A stretch of 64,000 nt of DNA from GCA-2683825 sp965662355 (lineage in GTDB: Bacteria > Planctomycetota > UBA1135 > GCA-002686595). The DNA lies in assembly GCA_965662355.1 (NCBI GenBank), contig CBFIHP010000001.1, positions 434,001 to 498,000 of the forward strand, in the 5' to 3' direction. Made by a program: the position numbers and the translations under genes. Each line of letters starts with the position of its first letter. The stretch's first letter is position 1. Of the stretch, positions 16,450 through 24,630 are shown piece by piece. The notes beneath the pieces were generated by a model. The model was not told where the DNA came from. It was given only the letters and a program-made list of their open reading frames with translations, and ran no database searches.

Positions 16450-16830
16450 TTACTCCCCGGGCGGAACCCCCAAGCGATCGAGGAGCTCGTCCTCGACGCG
16501 CTCGGGACGCTCGGAGGCGCCGAGGATGATCGTCCTCACGGCCTCGAAGGTCTCGTAGGGCAGGTTGTCGAACTCGATACCGAGTCCCTCCACGCCTTCC
16601 CGGGCGATGGTGCCGGTGGCGTTCAGGGCTCCAAATCCCCGGCCCAGGGGGTATAGCTGGATCCGGCAATGCGAGTTCGGCGGTGCGAATTCCTGGGTGC
16701 GCAGGAAGAACCCGCGCACACTGAGGTTGACCAGAACACCTCGAATTTCGAGGCCTTCTTCCGTCTCGAGATCGGCTTCCAAGCGGGCCGAGACGCGAGT
16801 GAACATCCGGCGATCCGGGCCTTTGGACAT
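16450..16830 (-). CDS. PilZ domain protein
   Basis: About 126 residues, essentially one PilZ domain (a cyclic-di-GMP binding beta-barrel). DRRMFTRVSA near residues 7-16 supplies the RxxxR part and NLSVRGFFL near 36-44 the N/DxSxxG part. Later strands include GTIAREGVEGLGIEFDNLP. The start is ATG 16830, preceded by AAGGAG with 6-base spacing. An in-frame ATG at 16866 is less likely. It converges with the RseB-like gene 10 bases away and is divergent from a CheC-like gene. Confidence 0.82.
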   Translation of the reverse strand: MSKGPDRRMFTRVSARLEADLETEEGLEIRGVLVNLSVRGFFLRTQEFAPPNSHCRIQLYPLGRGFGALNATGTIAREGVEGLGIEFDNLPYETFEAVRTIILGASERPERVEDELLDRLGVPPGE

Positions 16831-17086
16831 CTGAGACTCCTTTTCCTCAAACTGGGGGCCACGCACCCTCGACCCCCCCGGCCGGGAGCATTCGAAGCCC
16901 TCCCCTGTGTGGCTTCGGCAGGATCGGCCGTCTTCTGGAGGAGAAAAGCGAGTGTCAGGAACTCTTTTCCCAATTGAGACTCTCGGAGTCCCTGGAACGG
17001 TCCGGCTTTCACGCTTTCACCCAAGATCGCTGCCAGCAGAGATCGAAAAGGAAGCCGGTGGAGGAAATGCTGACAGAGCGGAACAG

Positions 17087-17647
17087 ATGAGTGCAACGCA
17101 ACAAGCCACATCGGAAGACCAGCAACTCGTTCAGGCCATCTTCGATCGGATCGGCGCCGATCTGGGGATGATCATCGATCGCTCGGTCGATGTTGCGGAT
17201 TGCCAGGCGGAACGGGTGGATTGCCGAGTGGCCGGAGAAGGCAGCATCCATATCTCGTTTCGTTTGGGCGTTCGTATCGACAGCATCAACAAGCAGGGCT
17301 GTGTGCTGCTGCCCTTGGCAGAGGCGATCTCCGTTGCGGGTTACCTGATGATGATGTCCGAGGACGACGTGGTCCAGTATCGCGGCCGCGACACACTCGA
17401 CAGGTCGATGAAGGAGGCGATGCTTGAAGTTGGCAACTTCATCGCCGGAGCCTGTGACGCGGTGTTGCGCCGCTCGTTGCCGGACGGAGTATCGATCTGC
17501 TCCGAGGGGTGCCAAGGTGTGCGTGCGGACGTTCGCCCCGCTCTGGAATACGACGAGGGCGAGGAGCTGACCGTCGGGCGGGCAAGGGCCGCTATCGATG
17601 CATTCCCCGAATTCGACATGATCCTCATGCTCCCCGAGCTGAGTTGA
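17087..17647 (+). CDS. CheC/CheX-like chemotaxis phosphatase family protein
   Basis: About 186 residues with the CheC/CheX/FliY-type element DRSMKEAMLEVGNFIAGACDAVL (about 102-124), in which the Glu and Asn needed to dephosphorylate CheY-P in characterised members are present (E-x3-GN). The second copy of the motif found in CheC is not obvious, so it is closer to CheX-like or scaffold versions. A strand GCVLLPLAEAISVAGYLMMM precedes it. I chose ATG 17087; the frame is open from 16907 but the extra part lies over the spacer to the PilZ gene. No other chemotaxis gene is present, so the target is unknown. Confidence 0.6.
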   Translation: MSATQQATSEDQQLVQAIFDRIGADLGMIIDRSVDVADCQAERVDCRVAGEGSIHISFRLGVRIDSINKQGCVLLPLAEAISVAGYLMMMSEDDVVQYRGRDTLDRSMKEAMLEVGNFIAGACDAVLRRSLPDGVSICSEGCQGVRADVRPALEYDEGEELTVGRARAAIDAFPEFDMILMLPELS

Positions 17648-17772
17648 GCGATCGAACAGTGAGGTAGTAGGAAAGGAATTCTCGGTTTCGAGGGACAAGA
17701 CCTTTCGTCCTCCAACTCGTGTCAGACCGGATAGGTTTCGTGTGTACGCCGAAGCCTTGCCATGTCTGTACT

Positions 17773-18222
17773 ATGAGTTCCGAATACGAGGACAAGCCCT
17801 ACTCCGACTCCCATCTCGACTCGCCGGAATACCGTCGGCGGTTGATGCGCAAATTAAACACCTTGATCGCCGTTCTCGAGGTGGCCTGCGTCAAAGTTCG
17901 CCGTTCTCTGAGCGGTCCCAACGCGGACGTCGATCGTCTCCAACGAATTCAGAGAAACCTGAAGGACACCCTGCAGGTTTGCATGCGCGCCAAGAAAGCC
18001 CTGGAGCGATGTGAACGCTTGCCGAAGGACCTGCCGTCCCAGCTCGGCAAGGTCGTCCCTCAGGTCTCGAGAGCGGAAAACACCGACGGGGAGAAGGGCT
18101 CGAAGATCGAGATGAGCTCCCCAGAAGAACTCAAGAAGTTCTCCAAGCTCGGGCCCATCGAATCCAAGGAGATTCGCTCGGTCAACCTCGACGACCTCTG
18201 CCGTCAGCTACTAGACCTCTGA
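17773..18222 (+). CDS. Hypothetical charged helical protein
   Basis: About 149 residues of unknown function. Residues about 20-80 are predicted helices (YRRRLMRKLNTLIAVLEVACVKVRRSLSG, then VDRLQRIQRNLKDTLQVCMRAKKALERCE), probably a small coiled-coil bundle. The tail is polar and ends NLDDLCRQLLDL. There is no signal peptide, so it is cytoplasmic. The ATG at 17773 is preferred; an upstream GTG at 17719 would add 18 residues including CVCT-like cysteines. It follows the CheC-like gene by 125 bases on the same strand and may be co-regulated. Confidence 0.5.
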   Translation: MSSEYEDKPYSDSHLDSPEYRRRLMRKLNTLIAVLEVACVKVRRSLSGPNADVDRLQRIQRNLKDTLQVCMRAKKALERCERLPKDLPSQLGKVVPQVSRAENTDGEKGSKIEMSSPEELKKFSKLGPIESKEIRSVNLDDLCRQLLDL

Positions 18223-18243
18223 GGAGCTCGCTCGCGAATCCTC

Positions 18244-19065
18244 CTACCTGTGCCAATCACGCAGGTAGCGGAAATCGTGCTGAATCGAGCGCCGGTGAAG
18301 TTTTGCGATGACGGGCGGAAGTCGTTTGAATTGATTGGCCACGATCCGCTTCGCAATCTTCTGCACGATCGCGCGATCGAAGCCCTCGGCCACGAGTTCA
18401 TCCTCGCGTTTGCGCCCCTCGATCATCCGAATCAGAATGCGATCGGCTGTTTCGTAGCTGAAGCCCAGCTCGCCTTCGTCAGTTTGTCCCTCGAAGAGGT
18501 CCGCGGAAGGAGCCTTTTCGATGACATTGTCCGGGAGCTCGAGATGTTGCGCGAGTTGATAGACCTGGAGCTTGTATAGATCCCCAAGTGGGTTCATCGC
18601 GTGGGCGGAATCGCCCCATTGCGTGGAGTATCCGAGGAGCATCTCGGTCTTGTTGCTGGTCCCGATGACCAGGCCGCGCCATTCGACGGACAAATCGTAG
18701 AGCACGGTCATCCGGCAACGTGCGAGAACGTTGCCGATGCGCATAGGGGCAGAGACCCCTTCCTGTTCGAGGTACCCGTCCGCCATCTTTGAGATGTCGA
18801 TCGTGCGGGATTCCGCGCCCAGTTGTTTCGCGACGAGCTGCGCATCGCTTTCGCTCTTGGGGTTGGAGAGTCGGTAGGGGAGCAGGCAGAGAAGAACATT
18901 CTCCGGGCCGAAGGCGCGCGCGCACAGGGCGGCGGAGACCGCCGAGTCGACGCCACCGGAGAGTCCTACGACTGCACGATCGAGGCCCGCGGACGAAACC
19001 TCTTCGCGGAGGAACGAGACCAAGAGTTCGGTAACGAGCTCGGGTTGGACGTCCAGTTCGCTCAC
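18244..19065 (-). CDS. nadE: NAD synthetase (synthetase domain only)
   Basis: A 273-residue adenine nucleotide alpha-hydrolase-type enzyme that amidates nicotinic acid adenine dinucleotide with ATP. Visible are the PP-loop VGLSGGVDSAVSA with SGGVDS at 36-41, IGNVLARCRMTVLYDLS, GTSNKTEMLLGYSTQWGD and PSADLFEGQTDEGELGFSYE. The C-terminal KRIVANQFKRLPP is typical. The GTG start at 19065 overlaps the stop of the nitrilase gene (GTGA). With no fused glutaminase domain, this protein alone would use ammonia; the neighbouring nitrilase-family protein probably supplies ammonia from glutamine. Convergent with the hypothetical gene ending at 18222. Confidence 0.93.
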   Translation of the reverse strand: MSELDVQPELVTELLVSFLREEVSSAGLDRAVVGLSGGVDSAVSAALCARAFGPENVLLCLLPYRLSNPKSESDAQLVAKQLGAESRTIDISKMADGYLEQEGVSAPMRIGNVLARCRMTVLYDLSVEWRGLVIGTSNKTEMLLGYSTQWGDSAHAMNPLGDLYKLQVYQLAQHLELPDNVIEKAPSADLFEGQTDEGELGFSYETADRILIRMIEGRKREDELVAEGFDRAIVQKIAKRIVANQFKRLPPVIAKLHRRSIQHDFRYLRDWHR

Positions 19066-19940
19066 GAATTGTCCTCCGGGTCGTGACCGTCGCGGAATCC
19101 GCGAAGTGTGCGCTCCAGTTCGCTTGCGAGCACCCAGGGTTTTTCGTCTCGGCGCAGAGGCGTCTCGATTCGTGCGCGTCGTAGCGTCTCGGGGTCGATG
19201 TCCGTTTCGAGGGCCGCCACCTCGAGGCCCTCGCACAAGTCCGTCTGGGTTCCGAACGGATCGAACACCGCAGTCGAGCCGCCGAAGCCGATTCCGTCTT
19301 CCCAACCCACTCGGCCCACGTAGAGGACCCAGGTTCGATAGAGAACTGCGGTCGATTCCAGAAGCGTGTTCCACGTGCGCTGCGAGGAGAGCCCGGGCCC
19401 AGGCGCCTCGACACCCCGTGCTGGGGATGCACTGGGCACGAGCAGATAGTCGGCATCGTTCAGAAAGTGCAGATACGCGCTCGGCGTGTGCCAGAGGTCC
19501 TCGCAGATTAGAGGGCCGAAGCGGCCGAGTCGGCTTTCGATGATGCGAAACCGATCGCCGGCTGCGAAGTCGCGCGCTTCATCGAACATGCCGTATGAGA
19601 CGAGGTGAACCTTGCGGTGCACGCCCAGGATTTGGCCGCGCTCGAGGAAGGCCACCGAGTTGTAGAGCCGGTTGGAAGCGGAGCGTTCGACGAACCCGAC
19701 GACGATCGATGCGGAGTGCGAGCGCTCGAGGAGCGGCTCGAAGAAGGGAGCATCGAGGGTCAAGGCGAGCTCGTCGACTTGGTCTTTCAGGAAGTAACCG
19801 GTCAGCGACAGTTCGGGGAAGCAAACGAGCTCTGCGCCCCCGGTCACGGCCCGATCGATGCGTGTGAGGTGGTCCTCGAGATTGGTCTGCATGTCCCCCA
19901 GGCGGGGGTTGGTTTGCAGCAAGGCGATGCGAAACGACAT
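19062..19940 (-). CDS. Nitrilase-superfamily amidohydrolase, probable glutaminase partner of NadE
   Basis: A 292-residue C-N hydrolase with the complete triad: Glu43 in FPELSLTGYF, Lys110 in HRKVHLVSYG and Cys146 in ICEDLWH. The ICEDxW context and the YGMFDEARDF and VPSASPARG segments are typical of the glutaminase domain of two-domain NAD synthases. The 4-base overlap with nadE, on the same strand and in the same order as the fused protein (glutaminase first), indicates a split glutamine-dependent NAD synthase. The start is ATG 19940. Confidence 0.88.
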   Translation of the reverse strand: MSFRIALLQTNPRLGDMQTNLEDHLTRIDRAVTGGAELVCFPELSLTGYFLKDQVDELALTLDAPFFEPLLERSHSASIVVGFVERSASNRLYNSVAFLERGQILGVHRKVHLVSYGMFDEARDFAAGDRFRIIESRLGRFGPLICEDLWHTPSAYLHFLNDADYLLVPSASPARGVEAPGPGLSSQRTWNTLLESTAVLYRTWVLYVGRVGWEDGIGFGGSTAVFDPFGTQTDLCEGLEVAALETDIDPETLRRARIETPLRRDEKPWVLASELERTLRGFRDGHDPEDNS

Positions 19941-20055
19941 CGGATCATCTTACCGAGGAGTGGGGACGTCGAAGAAACCCCAGAATCCCACTGTTTTCAA
20001 GGAACGCCAGGGCGCGTGCGGCAAGGGGATCCCTAGGACCTGCGTTCACCAACTA

Positions 20056-20166
20056 GCCGGCCCCCCCCTCTCCCCCCCACTCTCTCTGTGTCGCCTGTTG
20101 CGAGGCGCGGTCTGGGTTCGACCGCGCCTTCGCACCTAACCCGCTCCCCTGGGGGGGGGGTGCCGG
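20056..20166. other. Low-complexity spacer with C/G runs and a hairpin
   Basis: Between the moxR stop and the nitrilase gene lie two runs of C (near 20064 and 20074), a CT-repeat, and a run of ten G (about 20151-20160). A perfect 10-bp stem, AGGCGCGGTC with GACCGCGCCT (20103-20112 and 20120-20129), sits inside. It has no T-run. It may end moxR transcription. Confidence 0.35.
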
Positions 20167-21168
20167 TCATCCCCGTGCCGCGCGCAATGCCTGGCCGATC
20201 AAGTCGTCCGCGGGCACTCCGCTGGCTTCGCCCTCGTAGCTGAAGATCAGCCGATGGCGCAGAGCCGGCGCGGCTATTTTGGTCACATCCTCGTCGGTGA
20301 CCCAGGCCCGGCCAGAGAGAAGCGCGCGTGCTTTTGCGAGCATGAGAACCGCCTGACCGCCCCGCGGGCTGGCTCCAAAGCGCAGGAGTCCGCGAATGTC
20401 GGCCGGAGAACTCGGGTCGAGCGGGTCGGTCGCGCGGATCAAGCGTGCGACTTCCTCGATCCGATCCGAGGATGCAGGGACTTCACGCACCAGTGCGCGC
20501 ATCTCCTGGATGTCGCCTTTGTTGAGGACGCTCTCCGGTGCGTTTCTCTCCACGCCGGTCGTGCGACTCAGAATCTCGACCAGCTCGCTCTTCGAGGGCT
20601 GCGGGATCTCGATCTTGCAGAGAAAGCGATCGAGCTGCGCTTCGGGCAACGGATACGTGCCTTCCATCTCGATCGGGTTCTGTGTTGCCACGACGCAGAA
20701 CGGCGAGGGCAACTCGCGCGATTCACCGAAGATCGTGACCTGCTGTTCCTGCATCGCTTCCAGCAGTGCCGATTGCGTTCTCGGTGTCGCTCGATTGATT
20801 TCGTCGGCGAGGACGAGGTTCGAAAAGATCGGCCCGGGCTCGAAACGGAAGCTGTGGCCACCCTCTGGCGTCTCCTCCAGGATGCGTGCACCGAGGATGT
20901 CCGCGGGCATCAGGTCCGGGGTGAACTGAATGCGTTGAAAGCCAAGATCCAGAGCGCGTGCCAAGCCCTTGACGAGGGTTGTCTTGCCCAGCCCCGGAGC
21001 ACCCTCGAGAAGGGGATGGCCTTCCGCGAGGAGCGTGTAGAGCAGCAGATCCACGACCTCGCGATTTCCGACGAAGCTGGCCTCGAGCGCCGTACGCAGT
21101 TGTTGGGCCTTCTCTCGCAGGGCCGCAATGCGGCCCGTGATCTCGGTGGTTGTTTGGGGTTGGCTCAT
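20167..21168 (-). CDS. MoxR-family AAA+ ATPase
   Basis: A 333-residue MoxR chaperone-like ATPase. Walker A is GAPGLGKT at 56-63, followed by FTPDLMPADILG; Walker B is LVLADEINRATPRTQSALLEAM. Further on are the sensor segment VVATQNPIEMEGTYPLPEAQLDRF and sensor 2 SPRGGQAVLMLAKARALLSGR. Members assemble cofactor-containing or VWA-domain protein complexes. The usual DUF58 and VWA partners are not next to it; instead its start overlaps the stop of a HAD hydrolase gene by 4 bases. Confidence 0.92.
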   Translation of the reverse strand: MSQPQTTTEITGRIAALREKAQQLRTALEASFVGNREVVDLLLYTLLAEGHPLLEGAPGLGKTTLVKGLARALDLGFQRIQFTPDLMPADILGARILEETPEGGHSFRFEPGPIFSNLVLADEINRATPRTQSALLEAMQEQQVTIFGESRELPSPFCVVATQNPIEMEGTYPLPEAQLDRFLCKIEIPQPSKSELVEILSRTTGVERNAPESVLNKGDIQEMRALVREVPASSDRIEEVARLIRATDPLDPSSPADIRGLLRFGASPRGGQAVLMLAKARALLSGRAWVTDEDVTKIAAPALRHRLIFSYEGEASGVPADDLIGQALRAARG

Positions 21169-21872
21169 CGGCTCTTCCGGGAGATGTACACCATAAGGTC
21201 CGGAAGTCCTATCGCGCGAAAGGAAGTCCCGGTCGGTTCGTCCTCGTAGCGCCGGACATGATCGACGAGAACCCCTTCGATACCCACGCTCTCGGCTGCG
21301 GCGACGTCCTTTTCCGGATGATCTCCAGCGTGCAGAGCGTTCCTCGGTGCGACACCGGCACGCTCCAGGGCCTCACGGAAGATCTCTGGTTGGGGCTTCT
21401 CCATTTCCTCGATCGCGGAGCAAAGCACGAAGTCAAAGCACCCTTCGATGCCCAATCCGGAAAGCACCCGAGGGAGGCGCGCGCTCCAATTGGAGATGAT
21501 CCCAAGGCCGAGCCCTAGCCCGCGTATGCCTTCGAAGAGCTCGATCGCTCCGGGATAGAGATGGAAAGTCGCCGGGTCCTCGAAGGCCGCGAAGAGCTCC
21601 TTCTGGATGGCATTGGCCTCGCGAGCCGGAAGTGCGAGCTTGTCGATGAAGATGCGGCGTATGTACGCGGCGAACCACGGATCCGAGTAACGATAGGCGC
21701 CATCGATACGGAGCGGAAGCTCTGCATGGGCCTCACGCATGAGCGACAGCATGGCCTTCGAACTCACGTCGACACCACGCGACGAAGCAGCGCCGGCATA
21801 GATCTCGAACCTAGAAGGACTTTCCCGGACCAGAGTATTGCCAACATCCAAGAAGACGGCTTTCAGTGTCAT
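21165..21872 (-). CDS. HAD superfamily hydrolase-like protein
   Basis: The 235-residue product has the HAD-IA layout: motif I FLDVGNTLV (nucleophile Asp9), a helical cap (about 17-90), motif II IISNWS, motif III lysine in MEKPQPEIF and motif IV HAGDHPEKDVAAAE. The usual second Asp of motif I (Asp+2, the acid/base) is Gly11. The same change occurs in other DVGxT HAD proteins, so phosphatase activity may be weak or of another type. The stop overlaps the MoxR start by 4 bases, suggesting co-translation. The start is ATG 21872. Confidence 0.8.
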   Translation of the reverse strand: MTLKAVFLDVGNTLVRESPSRFEIYAGAASSRGVDVSSKAMLSLMREAHAELPLRIDGAYRYSDPWFAAYIRRIFIDKLALPAREANAIQKELFAAFEDPATFHLYPGAIELFEGIRGLGLGLGIISNWSARLPRVLSGLGIEGCFDFVLCSAIEEMEKPQPEIFREALERAGVAPRNALHAGDHPEKDVAAAESVGIEGVLVDHVRRYEDEPTGTSFRAIGLPDLMVYISRKSR

Positions 21873-22000
21873 CGCGCGTTCCTTGCTGGGCGGTTTCTTT
21901 CCATTTCGAAGTCAGGCCCCGATTCAGGTACTTCCACCACAGATTCGCCATCCCACCAGCCGATCGAAGCTAAAGAAATGGTGGGAACCAAGGGGGTTTG

Positions 22001-22984
22001 GTGGCAGGCACAACACGACTGATTCATCTCGCGGTCTATTCTTCGTTCGTATTCCTTTCGGGCTGTCTCTCCACGAGCGGCCCGTCACGGACACACGTTC
22101 TCTCGAAAGTCGAGCAAACGCAACGGCGCTCTCAGCACTCCGACGTGGCGACGCTCGATCATCACCGCTGGGGTGGGTGGCACAGCGTGCCGATCGAAGA
22201 GCGGCTCCAACGCAGGTTCAAGGAAGCCTGCGCCCTCGAACAGGCAGGTCTTCTCGAAGACGCGATCGAGCATCTCGGCCGTGTCCAGAAGAAGAACCCC
22301 GATTCCGCCTGTGTGCTCGAGGCGCGCGGAGCCCTCTACGCCAGCTTGGGCTACCAGCGGGCCGCGGCGGGGGACTTTCAACGAGCTGTCTGGATCCAAC
22401 CCCAACGGGCCGAAACCTGGGCAGCCCTTGGGCGCATGCGGCACGACCTGGATCTCAATGGCCAGGCACTGACGGCCCTGGAGCGGGCCAACGAATTGGG
22501 CCTGGATACCGCCGAGTTCCACCTGATTCTGGCGCGCACGTATCGTGCGCTGACTCGTCGTGGAAAAGCCGCCGATCACTATGGCCTGACCATCGAGCGT
22601 AGCGATGAACCGACCGTCGAGCTCTACGTCGAGGCCGCGACCCTCGCCACCGAAGGCGGCAGTGACGTTCTCGAGGCGGAGGCCCTCGAACGAGCTCTGC
22701 ACCTAGTCGACCGCGCTCTCGAGCGCGAACCCGAGTCCTGCCAGGCCTGGTTCGTCCGCGGGCTTCTGCTCGAAGCCGCCGACGAACCCACCGAAACGGT
22801 CGCGGCGTACCTGCGTGCCCTCGAAATCGATCCCGAGCATGTCGCTGCCTGGACCAATCTGGCGCTTTTCTCGCTGCAGCTGGGCGATCCGGAAACCTGT
22901 ACGGGCGCCGCGCAGAACGCCCTGCGCCTGGAAACCGACCCTCGTCGCCGTCAAGCCCTCGAGCGCCTCATCTCCAAGCGCTAG
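22001..22984 (+). CDS. TPR-repeat lipoprotein
   Basis: About 327 residues. The signal peptide ends with lipobox-like LSGC (Cys22 when read from GTG 22001). From about residue 70 to the end there are six to seven tetratricopeptide-like units, for example EACALEQAGLLEDAIEHLGRV, ARGALYASLGYQRAAAGDFQRA, AETWAALGRMRHDLDLNGQ and VRGLLLEAADEPTETVAAYLRA. TPR arrays mediate protein binding, here on the outer face of a membrane. The start is a GTG at 22001 (or TTG at 21998), just after an AAGGGGG Shine-Dalgarno. Partner unknown. Confidence 0.72.
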   Translation: MAGTTRLIHLAVYSSFVFLSGCLSTSGPSRTHVLSKVEQTQRRSQHSDVATLDHHRWGGWHSVPIEERLQRRFKEACALEQAGLLEDAIEHLGRVQKKNPDSACVLEARGALYASLGYQRAAAGDFQRAVWIQPQRAETWAALGRMRHDLDLNGQALTALERANELGLDTAEFHLILARTYRALTRRGKAADHYGLTIERSDEPTVELYVEAATLATEGGSDVLEAEALERALHLVDRALEREPESCQAWFVRGLLLEAADEPTETVAAYLRALEIDPEHVAAWTNLALFSLQLGDPETCTGAAQNALRLETDPRRRQALERLISKR

Positions 22985-23090
22985 CTAGCCGGATCGAAAT
23001 CCCTTTGAACCGCCGGGTGTGGCGTTCGTTGGGCCTTCTGCTTACCTGACCCGCCTCCCCATGGGGGGGCTGGGGACCTGGAGAAGGCTC

Positions 23091-23369
23091 ATGAACAAGT
23101 ATGACTGGCTCGAAGTCGTTACCCGAGCGATAGGAATCTGGCTCGTGGCCAGCGGCGCCGTGGCGGTTTTGAACTCCATCGGCCTGAACACCGTTGAAAT
23201 AGGGTCTGCGCTTGGGGAATCAATGGCGCGTTCCACCCTTGTTGTCGCCCTCGGCACTTCGTTCATCGGCACGGCGATGGTGCTTCTCGCTCCAGGATTC
23301 ATCGGGTGGCTGAAAGAGAAAGACGACGCCGCGCGGGCGACGCACAAAAAGGGAACCGAGCTTTCGTGA
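23091..23369 (+). CDS. Small two-helix membrane protein
   Basis: A 92-residue protein with two transmembrane helices: about 12-33 (IGIWLVASGAVAVLNSIGL) and about 49-70 (STLVVALGTSFIGTAMVLLAPGFIGWL), followed by a basic tail. I do not recognise the family. ATG 23091 is preceded by GAGAAGG at 5-base spacing, which decides this start over the in-frame ATG at 23019. It converges with mltA 6 bases downstream. Confidence 0.6.
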   Translation: MNKYDWLEVVTRAIGIWLVASGAVAVLNSIGLNTVEIGSALGESMARSTLVVALGTSFIGTAMVLLAPGFIGWLKEKDDAARATHKKGTELS

Positions 23370-23375
23370 ACTCGG

Positions 23376-24521
23376 TCAGCTACCGGGTTCCTTGACGAAC
23401 AGGTAGTACATCTGGCCCTCGACCTTCAGCTCCCCGGCGTTTTTCTCGGCGTCGGGTCCGATACCCAGGTAGAGATCGGCGCGACCGGCGGTGCGGATGG
23501 CTCCGCCGGTATCTTGATCGAAGAAGAATCGATTCAGAAAGCGCTGTCCCGTGGGGCCCTCCACGAAGGTCAGGGCTGCCCGGGGGAAGAGACTCTTGTC
23601 GGTCGCGATGCTGCGTCCAGGCGTTACTGGCACATCGAGACTGCCGTGGGGGGTGCCGTCGATGGGCGTGAAGAACACGTAGGAGGGGTTGCGATTGAGG
23701 TACTCCTGCACCTCCTCCTTGGAGGACCTGCCGGCCCACTTGCGGATGGCCTTGAGGCTGGCTTCCTGGATCTTGTGGCTGTCGATCAGTTCGCCGGCGA
23801 GCGACGTATATGCGCCACCGTTCTTGCCCGCGTATCCAAGGCGAAACAGCGAGCCGTCTTCGAGCTCGACGAAAGCCGAACCATTCACATGCGCGAGGTA
23901 GGCATCGATGGGGTCGGCGAGCCAGACGAGTTCGCGACCCTTCAACATGTTGCTGGCCTCGATGGCCGCGCGCGAGGGGTATTCCTTCTGTAGACCGAAA
24001 CGCGTTTGCCATCCAAGGACCGAGCCATTGGGGGCCTTGACCAGGTCCTCGGGGAGTGCGTAGAGCGGGTAGCAGTACGTCTCGCTGTACGTGTGCGAGC
24101 CGCGAAGAATCGGCGTGCAGTAGCCGGTGAACATGACCCCTCCACCACGCCCGTTCCAACCAGCGCTCTTGTACACCTGGAAGTCCTCGTTGACGGCGCG
24201 CTTGAAGTCCTTCGGTCCGAAGGCCGTGCGCAGGACCTGGCCAAAGCGCTCGAGCGAGGCCACCGCGCGCTTGTGCGTGATGCCTGCCTGGGGGAAGAAT
24301 TGCTTGGCGTGCTCGCGATGGATCCAGCTGAGCGACTGATCCAGCGCTCGAAGCAGCTCGTCTCGATCCTCCCACTGGCGGGAGAAGTCGGGCAGCGACT
24401 CTTTCGAACCCAGCGGAATCAGCGCGTCTACGTTCTCGGGTAGCGCTGTCGTGTAGTCGGGTGTCGTTTTGCAGGCCCCGAGCACGAGGAGAAGAGCCAT
24501 GGAGGAGAGGACGCACTTCAT
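23376..24521 (-). CDS. mltA: Membrane-bound lytic transglycosylase A (MltA)
   Basis: A 381-residue lipoprotein (VLGAC lipobox, Cys17) that cleaves the MurNAc-GlcNAc bond of peptidoglycan to 1,6-anhydro ends. The MltA domain (about 100-270) includes GVMFTGYCTPILRGS. The C-terminal 3D domain has the aspartate set seen as FFDQDTGGAIRTAGRADLYLG. The length and order match the family. ATG 24521 gives a normal lipoprotein signal; ATG 24536 is also in frame. Confidence 0.9.
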   Translation of the reverse strand: MKCVLSSMALLLVLGACKTTPDYTTALPENVDALIPLGSKESLPDFSRQWEDRDELLRALDQSLSWIHREHAKQFFPQAGITHKRAVASLERFGQVLRTAFGPKDFKRAVNEDFQVYKSAGWNGRGGGVMFTGYCTPILRGSHTYSETYCYPLYALPEDLVKAPNGSVLGWQTRFGLQKEYPSRAAIEASNMLKGRELVWLADPIDAYLAHVNGSAFVELEDGSLFRLGYAGKNGGAYTSLAGELIDSHKIQEASLKAIRKWAGRSSKEEVQEYLNRNPSYVFFTPIDGTPHGSLDVPVTPGRSIATDKSLFPRAALTFVEGPTGQRFLNRFFFDQDTGGAIRTAGRADLYLGIGPDAEKNAGELKVEGQMYYLFVKEPGS

Positions 24522-24630
24522 GCGCTCAAGATACAACGCCGCCGCGGCCCCTCAATTGTCTAGCCCTGTGAATCCGCGGCTCGTAGCCACATGTTCGGCT
24601 ACGGCCGCAGGTTCGGGACAAACGAAGCGT

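Noticed and set aside
20111..20125. GGGTTCGACC resembling a tRNA T-loop
   Set aside because: No acceptor, D or anticodon arm can be folded around it; it belongs to a simple hairpin.
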